Below, one piece after another: positions 37,445 to 42,443 of a DNA stretch of 42,443 nucleotides; the stretch's first letter is position 1; each line of letters opens with the position of its first letter. Source of the DNA: Prochlorococcus sp. AG-449-P16 (GTDB lineage: Bacteria > Cyanobacteriota > Cyanobacteriia > PCC-6307 > Cyanobiaceae). A program made the translations under genes and the position numbers. The stretch covers positions 1-42,443 of the forward strand of contig QCQN01000006.1 of the NCBI GenBank assembly GCA_003212175.1, read 5' to 3'. The notes below the pieces were generated by a model. That model saw only the letters and a program-made list of their open reading frames with translations, searched no databases and was not told the DNA's origin.

Positions 37445-38395
37445 ATGAAAGATCAAATCTTGTTTCCGAAAATTGAAGTACGTGAAAAAGGGTTTTTGCA
37501 AGTAAGTGATATTCATACTATTTATTGGGAAAGATCTGGCAATCCAGATGGCAAAAAAATACTTGTTATTCATGGAGGCCCAGGAGGAGGAAGTCAACCA
37601 AGATATAGAAGATACTTTGACCCAGATAAATTCGATATTATTCAATTTGATCAAAGAGGTTGCGGTTCTTCAACTCCTTTCTCCGAATTAAAGGAAAATA
37701 CGACTAATCATTTAGTTGATGATATTGAGAAATTAAGGATTCTATTAAAAATAGATAGTTGGCATTTATTTGGTGGATCTTGGGGGTCAACACTTTCTCT
37801 TATATATGCTATTAAGAATCCCTCAAGAGTTATGAGCTTAACTTTGCGAGGAATTTTTTTATGTAGAAAGTTTGAACTATTATGGTTCTATCAATATGGT
37901 GCAAGTGAGATATTTCCTGATGAATTTGAAGAATATATTTCTGTAATACCAAAAGAAGAAAGAAATGATTTGATAAGTTCTTTTTATAAATATCTAACAT
38001 CTTCAAATGTGGAGCTTAGATCAAAAGCAGCAGCAGCTTGGACAAAATGGGAACTTTCAACAAGCCATCTAATAAACAAAAAATTTGACTTAAATAAGTA
38101 TGAAAAAAATTCTTTTTCAGATGCTTTTGCAAGAATTGAATGTCATTACTTTATGAATAATATTTTTTTAGAAGATGATTTTATTTTGAAAAATATAAAA
38201 ACTATAGAAATGATACCAACAAAAATAATTCAAGGAAGATATGACGTTGTATGTCCCGTTAGGAGTGCTTGGGATCTAAAAAAGAAATTAAAGAACTCTG
38301 AATTAATTATTGTTAATGATGCAGGTCATTCGATGAGTGAAAAAGGCATAAGTATCGAATTAATAAAGGCTGTAAAAGAAATTGAAAAATTTTAA
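37445..38395 (+). CDS. pip: Proline iminopeptidase (S33)
   Basis: 316 residues, an alpha/beta hydrolase. HGGPGGG (43-49) forms the oxyanion hole. The nucleophile elbow GGSWGS (110-115) has S112. The catalytic acid lies in GRYDVVCP and the histidine in NDAGHSMSE near the C-terminus. Pip removes N-terminal proline from peptides and is cytosolic. Length is normal for the family. It has its own region between the orphan terminator and the following convergent small gene. Confidence 0.94.
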   Translation: MKDQILFPKIEVREKGFLQVSDIHTIYWERSGNPDGKKILVIHGGPGGGSQPRYRRYFDPDKFDIIQFDQRGCGSSTPFSELKENTTNHLVDDIEKLRILLKIDSWHLFGGSWGSTLSLIYAIKNPSRVMSLTLRGIFLCRKFELLWFYQYGASEIFPDEFEEYISVIPKEERNDLISSFYKYLTSSNVELRSKAAAAWTKWELSTSHLINKKFDLNKYEKNSFSDAFARIECHYFMNNIFLEDDFILKNIKTIEMIPTKIIQGRYDVVCPVRSAWDLKKKLKNSELIIVNDAGHSMSEKGISIELIKAVKEIEKF

Positions 38396-38419
38396 TATGG
38401 AAGAATTTATGATTAAAAA

Positions 38420-38593
38420 TTAAAGTCCGTTATCTTCTATATTTTGGGCGATACTTCTTAGTAATTCGACAATATCGGAATCATCGCATTCAGTATCTTC
38501 TTTGAGCAAAATGCACTCATCCCTGATACTTACATTAGTACTCCACCAAATCCCGGAACTATTGGTATCATCCCACTCAAATCTATTGGACAT
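38420..38593 (-). CDS. Hypothetical acidic protein, 57 aa
   Basis: ATG at 38593: MSNRFEWDDTNSSGIWWSTN, then VSIRDECILLKEDTECDDSD and IVELLRSIAQN. Very acidic, with two cysteines and three Trp. It starts 2 bp after the stop of the 84-aa gene, so they form a two-gene unit. Unknown. Confidence 0.6.
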   Translation of the reverse strand: MSNRFEWDDTNSSGIWWSTNVSIRDECILLKEDTECDDSDIVELLRSIAQNIEDNGL

Positions 38594-38595
38594 GA

Positions 38596-38850
38596 TTAAT
38601 TATTGCTGATTTTAACATCTTGCTTTTGTTCATTGGACTCTTTAAGTTCCTCTTTAGGTTCTTCTGGCCATTCAATATCAAATCTTGCAATTTCTTCTGT
38701 CGCAAAGCCCTCAGGATTAAAAGAACATATTTTCTTTCTTTTTACAAAAACATGATCAACTCTTTTTTCTTCATCAGGAGTAACTATCCTTTCTAGTTCT
38801 ATCACTTCTTTGAATGGAGTTGATTTAAGCTCTCTAATTGGTTTTGTCAT
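38596..38850 (-). CDS. Hypothetical protein, 84 aa
   Basis: MTKPIRELKSTPFKEVIELE, then RIVTPDEEKRVDHVFVKRKK, then GFATEEIARFDIEWPEEPKE, with an acidic, disordered tail. Soluble. The ERIVTPDEEKRVDHVFVKRKK region looks like a conserved beta-strand pair. It is 83 bp downstream of the photolyase gene on the same strand. Unknown function. Confidence 0.65.
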   Translation of the reverse strand: MTKPIRELKSTPFKEVIELERIVTPDEEKRVDHVFVKRKKICSFNPEGFATEEIARFDIEWPEEPKEELKESNEQKQDVKISNN

Positions 38851-38933
38851 TATTTTTTATAATTGCATATACCATAAAGCTTGGAAAACTTGTCTGTGGA
38901 TATTTTGAATCAATTTATTAAATCAATTAAATT

Positions 38934-40427
38934 CTATAATCCTAAATTTAATTCATATTGGATTAGTTTTTTGTTAGTAACTTTTTTAGGTATTCTATTA
39001 ATTGCTGTTTTTTTCCTTGAGCCATGCTTTAAATAGATTTTTTTTGATATATCCCAGTATCCTTTTTTTTGCGTTATTTCTTTAATTTTTTGCCTAGCCT
39101 CTCTAGATGTTTTATGAATATCAACTATTGGTTTTATGTAATCTAATTTTGCGTATTCTTCACTATTAAAATTACTCATTAACCAAGGTTCATGAATGAA
39201 ATTATCGTATACGTTTTTTAATTCTGGTACCCATTTTTTTATAAATTCACCTTTTGGGTCATGATCTTTACCCTGTTTAATGGGATTGTAAATTCTGTTG
39301 GTATTTATTGAGGTTGTCCCAGACTGCATTTGGCATTGATTCCAATGTATTCCAGGCTCATAATCTATAAATTTATTTGCTAATTCTGAACCTGAATCTT
39401 GCCAAGGTAACCATAAATTATAGCTTGCAAAAGACATGAGCATTGCACGCATTCTGAAGTTTATCCATCCATTAAAGTTTAAAGAACGCATACAAGCATC
39501 TATAAAAGGAAAACCAGTATTACCTATACTCCATAAAAAAAGTAATTCAGCTTTCTTCTTTCGAATGTTTTTAAAATAAGGATGGAAATCTTGGAATTCT
39601 AATTCTGGTTCGCTTTCAAGTTTCTGAATAAAATGACAATGCCAAGTTAATCTACTCTTTAACATTTTGGAATTATTATTTTTATGTAAATTTGAATTAT
39701 AAAGAATCTCTCTTAATGAAAGACATCCCCAACTAATATATGGAGATAATCTTGAGCAGCTATCAAACGATTTTTCTGGGCTTGAAATATTTTTCGAATA
39801 AGAACTTAATTTTTCTTTAAAAAAGTACTGCATTCTTTTAATTTCATTTTTTCTTCCTCCTTTTAATCTTCCTGGGCATTCATCTTTCTCAAAAGGAAAT
39901 ATTTTTTCTTCGGGTATGTCTCCAATATCAAAATCAATTGGATTAATGTATGAAGGTGGTTTAATTAATTCCCTTTCGACATTTTTTCTCCACTTTTTGG
40001 ACCAATTATCTCTATTTAAATTTCCTCTAAATACAGAAAACTGTAAATATTCTTTCCAAATTATTTTTTTACTTGAAGCCCATAATTTAACTTCCTGATC
40101 TCTTTTATAAGTAATCCAATCTCCAGTCTCTTGATGACTATATATTCCTTTTATATTAAATTTGGAACTTATTTCTTCAAATATTTTAATTACTTTGCCT
40201 GTTTTTATTATTAGTGGCTGCCCTAATTCATTAAGCGAATTTCTTAAATCTAAAACACTTTCTTTACAAAATTGCCATTGCCTTCTTGAGTGAGTTTTTT
40301 GATTCCATACTTCAATTTCAAATATATAAATTGGTAATATGTCGCAATCTTTTAAAGATTCTAGAAGTGCCTCATTATCATCTATTCTCAGATCCTTTTT
40401 GAACCATAAAATATTAATATCCTTCAT
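38934..40427 (-). CDS. Photolyase/cryptochrome-family protein
   Basis: 497 residues. The N-terminal Rossmann-like domain (LWFKKDLRIDDNEALLES) binds the antenna. The C-terminal FAD domain has FIDACMRSLNFNGWINFRMR, then ASYNLWLPWQDSGSELANKF, then EPGIHWNQCQMQSGTTSINT and NRIYNPIKQGKDHDPKGEFI, typical of the FAD-binding family. A basic extension of about 60 residues follows. Light-driven repair of pyrimidine dimers is the usual role; DNA-repair against photoreceptor function cannot be told from sequence alone. The tail (KIKEITQKKGYWDISKKIYL) is longer than in the standard CPD photolyase. Confidence 0.9.
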   Translation of the reverse strand: MKDINILWFKKDLRIDDNEALLESLKDCDILPIYIFEIEVWNQKTHSRRQWQFCKESVLDLRNSLNELGQPLIIKTGKVIKIFEEISSKFNIKGIYSHQETGDWITYKRDQEVKLWASSKKIIWKEYLQFSVFRGNLNRDNWSKKWRKNVERELIKPPSYINPIDFDIGDIPEEKIFPFEKDECPGRLKGGRKNEIKRMQYFFKEKLSSYSKNISSPEKSFDSCSRLSPYISWGCLSLREILYNSNLHKNNNSKMLKSRLTWHCHFIQKLESEPELEFQDFHPYFKNIRKKKAELLFLWSIGNTGFPFIDACMRSLNFNGWINFRMRAMLMSFASYNLWLPWQDSGSELANKFIDYEPGIHWNQCQMQSGTTSINTNRIYNPIKQGKDHDPKGEFIKKWVPELKNVYDNFIHEPWLMSNFNSEEYAKLDYIKPIVDIHKTSREARQKIKEITQKKGYWDISKKIYLKHGSRKKTAINRIPKKVTNKKLIQYELNLGL

Positions 40428-40877
40428 TAATTTTTTATTTTATACTAAAAAGTAAAAGTTAAGTTTGGATATAAATTTATTAAATTACTTATTATTTTCA
40501 AATAACTTCAGAAAGTCTTTATTTTTCATGTCAGCAAAAAATCTCCTTATTAACTGAATGAATAGCTTTATAAAAATATCTATATTTATTTTGGTAATTA
40601 ATTATTAATAAGATAATTTTCCAATTCTTTAAATAAAATCTTCTAGATAATTCATTAAACTCCTTTTTATAAGTTATCTCTAATAGTTTTTTATTAGTAC
40701 TAAAATTTTTTTCAATTCTTTTAAATAGATCTTTATAGATATTTCACTTTTCTATTTATTTGCTCATTTTTATCCATTCTTTATTTAATTTCATCCCCTT
40801 TTTGTAACAAAAAACGCTTTTCTTAAAAGGAGGAGAGTAATTTTGGAATTTTTCTGGAAATTGTCAATAAGTTTTAT
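40428..40877. other. Intergenic region with a gene remnant
   Basis: 450 bp without a complete gene. On the minus strand 40534-40743 is open for 70 codons without a start codon and reads YKDLFKRIEKNFSTNKKLLE, then ITYKKEFNELSRRFYLKNWK, ending ...SVNKEIFC. It is charged and helical, unlike neutral AT-rich sequence, and probably part of a decayed gene; nothing is recognised. Confidence 0.45.
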
Positions 40878-41234
40878 TTAATTCTTTATTGATTTTAGTT
40901 CACGAATAAACATAAAAGTACCAAATGAAAAAGCAAGCGAAATAATAAATGTTAGAGGGAAATAAATCCCCCAAAAACGTAATTTTAGTCTCCTTCCTTC
41001 AGCTGCATAAAAAACAAAAATAACTATAAGAAGAACAATAGTATCTGCAGATATAAATCCTGAGGTAGGAGTTATCCATGCATCATCAAAAAAGGCGTTT
41101 ACTATATCTATCAAGGAACCCTCAATATTTCCATTTCTTACCAAATTAATAAACTGAATAATAAAATAAAAGGGCCATATTATCCCGGCTATGGAAGTAG
41201 CTCCGTAAATGGCAAGTCTAATATTAGACCACAT
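40878..41234 (-). CDS. DUF2834-like membrane protein, 118 aa
   Basis: Three or four helices: residues 5-35 (SIAGIIWPFYFIIQFINLV), 60-80 (ISADTIVLLIVIFVFYAAEG) and 88-110. The EGRRLKLRFWGIYFPLTF segment and the final SFGTFMFIRELKS are the DUF2834 pattern. The family is of unknown function, small and integral. It stands alone. Confidence 0.7.
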   Translation of the reverse strand: MWSNIRLAIYGATSIAGIIWPFYFIIQFINLVRNGNIEGSLIDIVNAFFDDAWITPTSGFISADTIVLLIVIFVFYAAEGRRLKLRFWGIYFPLTFIISLAFSFGTFMFIRELKSIKN

Positions 41235-41494
41235 AGTTTTTATATAGGTTTAGCTAGGATTGTCCTATTTTTGATGTATAAAATAATATAATCTTTTTTG
41301 AAAATTTTACTTAATTCATATTTAGAAAACTTTTTTTGGTATTGAGATATTTGATATTTATAAGTAATAAAAATAATACATTTATTTGTGCAAATTCACT
41401 CTATTATTGATTGATATTTTATGCGGTTGGGTTTAATAAATTACATCATAAATTTGCTTAATCAGCTATAAAAAAGTTAGACAGAAAAACTATT

Positions 41495-41611
41495 ATGACT
41501 CAATATTTTTACATTGATTTTATTTTAAGTCTTATTGGGTTGTGTTTATATATTTTAGGTTTAAAAAAATTACTGTTTAATGATATAAAAAAAATTTCAG
41601 GCTTAAAATAA
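41495..41611 (+). CDS. 38-residue single-helix membrane peptide
   Basis: MTQYFYIDFILSLIGLCLYI then LGLKKLLFNDIKKISGLK. Ends at TAA 41609-41611. The frame then continues without a further stop into the SHOCT-like peptide, so the two may be halves of one gene interrupted by a nonsense codon. Confidence 0.5.
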   Translation: MTQYFYIDFILSLIGLCLYILGLKKLLFNDIKKISGLK

Positions 41612-41629
41612 AATGTTAAAAAAAAAGGA

Positions 41630-41764
41630 ATGCCAATTGATATTGGAATTAAAAGACTTTCTATCTTAAAAGATAAAGGTTTAATCTCAGATCTGATTTT
41701 CGCTGATTCAAAGGAATTATTATTGCAAAGTGAATTGAAAGTCTTTAACAAAAAAATTACTTAA
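41630..41764 (+). CDS. 44-residue SHOCT-like peptide
   Basis: ATG 41630 follows AAAAAAGGA. MPIDIGIKRLSILKDKGLIS then DLIFADSKELLLQSELKVFN. The core IKRLSILKDKGLISDLIFADS matches the SHOCT motif (L..Lk.L.d.GliteeEF...K..LL). SHOCT domains usually end a membrane or secreted protein, and the membrane helix is exactly what precedes it in the same frame. Confidence 0.5.
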   Translation: MPIDIGIKRLSILKDKGLISDLIFADSKELLLQSELKVFNKKIT

Positions 41765-41846
41765 TTTGAGTAATTTTAAATAATTGATTTCTTAGTTATT
41801 TAAATTCAAGAATGATAGAATTTTTCTAAATATTTAAGGAAAATTG

Positions 41847-42443
41847 ATGACAATTACAAAGATACTTTGGGATGATAATTATGAAATTGCTTTGCTCAGT
41901 TTAAATACAAGATTTGTTCAGGGTCTCAAATCTGGTAATCTTCCTAAGCACATATTTCAAGAATACATAGCGCAAGATTACTTTTTTTTGGAGACTTTTG
42001 CAAGAGCTTATGGTCTCGCCATCTCTAAATCTCAAGATAAGTATTCAATTAGGAAGTTAAGTGAACTTTTAATGGGAGTTTCAGAGGAGTTAATACTTCA
42101 TGAAACTTATGCAAAGGAATGGGATATTGATCTGTCTAATAATTACATATCAAAAGCTACTAAAAATTATACAGATTTCCTTGATGATACTTCCAAGCGT
42201 CTTAGTTCCGTTGAAATAATGTTTGCAATGACTCCCTGTATGAGACTTTATTCTTGGATAGGGAAAAGTCTGTTTGAACAGGATTTTGATAATAAATACA
42301 AAGAATGGATAATTACTTATTCTGAAGTCAGCTTTGAAAATTTAGCAAATTCACTCGAAAATCTTATTGAAACTACTACGGAATCATATGATATTCATCA
42401 GGTAAAATATCTATACAAAAGAGCAATGGAATTAGAGTTGGAT
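41847..42443 (+). CDS. tenA: TenA-family thiaminase II (partial at window end)
   Basis: 199 codons to the window edge, in frame, after an AAGGAAAA ribosome site. TenA/PqqC fold: IAQDYFFLETFARAYGLAIS (about 41-60), E82-region LILHETYAKEWDI, catalytic Cys131 in MTPCMRLYSWIG, and KEWIITYSEVSFENL. TenA salvages thiamin pyrimidine by hydrolysing degraded thiamin. The C-terminus (about 10-20 residues) is cut off. A thiD partner may follow outside the window. Confidence 0.93.
   Translation, partial: MTITKILWDDNYEIALLSLNTRFVQGLKSGNLPKHIFQEYIAQDYFFLETFARAYGLAISKSQDKYSIRKLSELLMGVSEELILHETYAKEWDIDLSNNYISKATKNYTDFLDDTSKRLSSVEIMFAMTPCMRLYSWIGKSLFEQDFDNKYKEWIITYSEVSFENLANSLENLIETTTESYDIHQVKYLYKRAMELELD

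Noticed and set aside
23650..42443. Possibility of a prophage or integrative element
   Set aside because: No integrase, transposase, phage structural gene, target-site repeat or tRNA attachment duplication was seen.

Overview
The window is chromosomal DNA of a high-light-type Prochlorococcus, or a very close picocyanobacterial relative. The evidence is a low-GC sequence, photosystem and cytochrome b6f genes in typical marine picocyanobacterial form (psbB, psbT, psbM, petB, petD, psaE), a cyanobacterial rRNA operon with tRNA-Ile and tRNA-Ala in the spacer, a plastoquinol terminal oxidase, and families largely confined to Prochlorococcus/Synechococcus (DUF3104, DUF1651, Nif11-like). Strain and clade are not resolved here.

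Layout. 1-13.1 kb is dense core genome. A minus-strand block reads psbB-psbT-(terminator)-nrdR-rpsA. Plus-strand genes follow: a 2Fe-2S ferredoxin, psbM, prmC, tsaC-like and a small membrane protein, then tRNA-Thr on the minus strand. Next comes a minus-strand run ctpA, HD phosphohydrolase, minC, minD, minE, linking a lumenal/periplasmic protease to division-site selection. petB-petD diverge from ctpA and converge with a GH100 neutral invertase. 13.7-18.9 kb is the full rRNA operon (16S, tRNA-Ile, tRNA-Ala, 23S, 5S) with a strong terminator. 18.9-23.3 kb holds fpg, psaE, a LysM protein, an aldehyde dehydrogenase and a GNAT acetyltransferase.

23.4-42.4 kb changes character. Recognisable genes (PTOX, a CrtISO-type oxidoreductase, tatA, peroxiredoxin Q, a CPBP protease, proline iminopeptidase, a photolyase-family protein, DUF2834, tenA) are separated by many very short genes, often under 60 codons, many with one predicted membrane helix, plus decaying gene remnants. 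This looks like a flexible, small-gene-rich segment just beyond the rRNA operon. The functions present (PTOX, HLI-like peptide, peroxiredoxin, photolyase, carotenoid enzyme) lean toward light and oxidative stress.

Most notable: a clearly recognisable but wrecked arfB/YaeJ ribosome-rescue pseudogene (34.1-34.6 kb); an NdhF-N-terminus-like stand-alone membrane protein (24.6 kb); an orphan plus-strand promoter and terminator marking a candidate sRNA (37.2-37.4 kb); a single-base frameshift in a two-gene cassette (36.6 kb); an in-frame stop splitting a membrane-SHOCT-like protein (41.6 kb); a CAG-repeat polyglutamine microprotein (24.2 kb); and a crowd of single-helix microproteins. I see no CRISPR array, insertion sequence, integrase or prophage.
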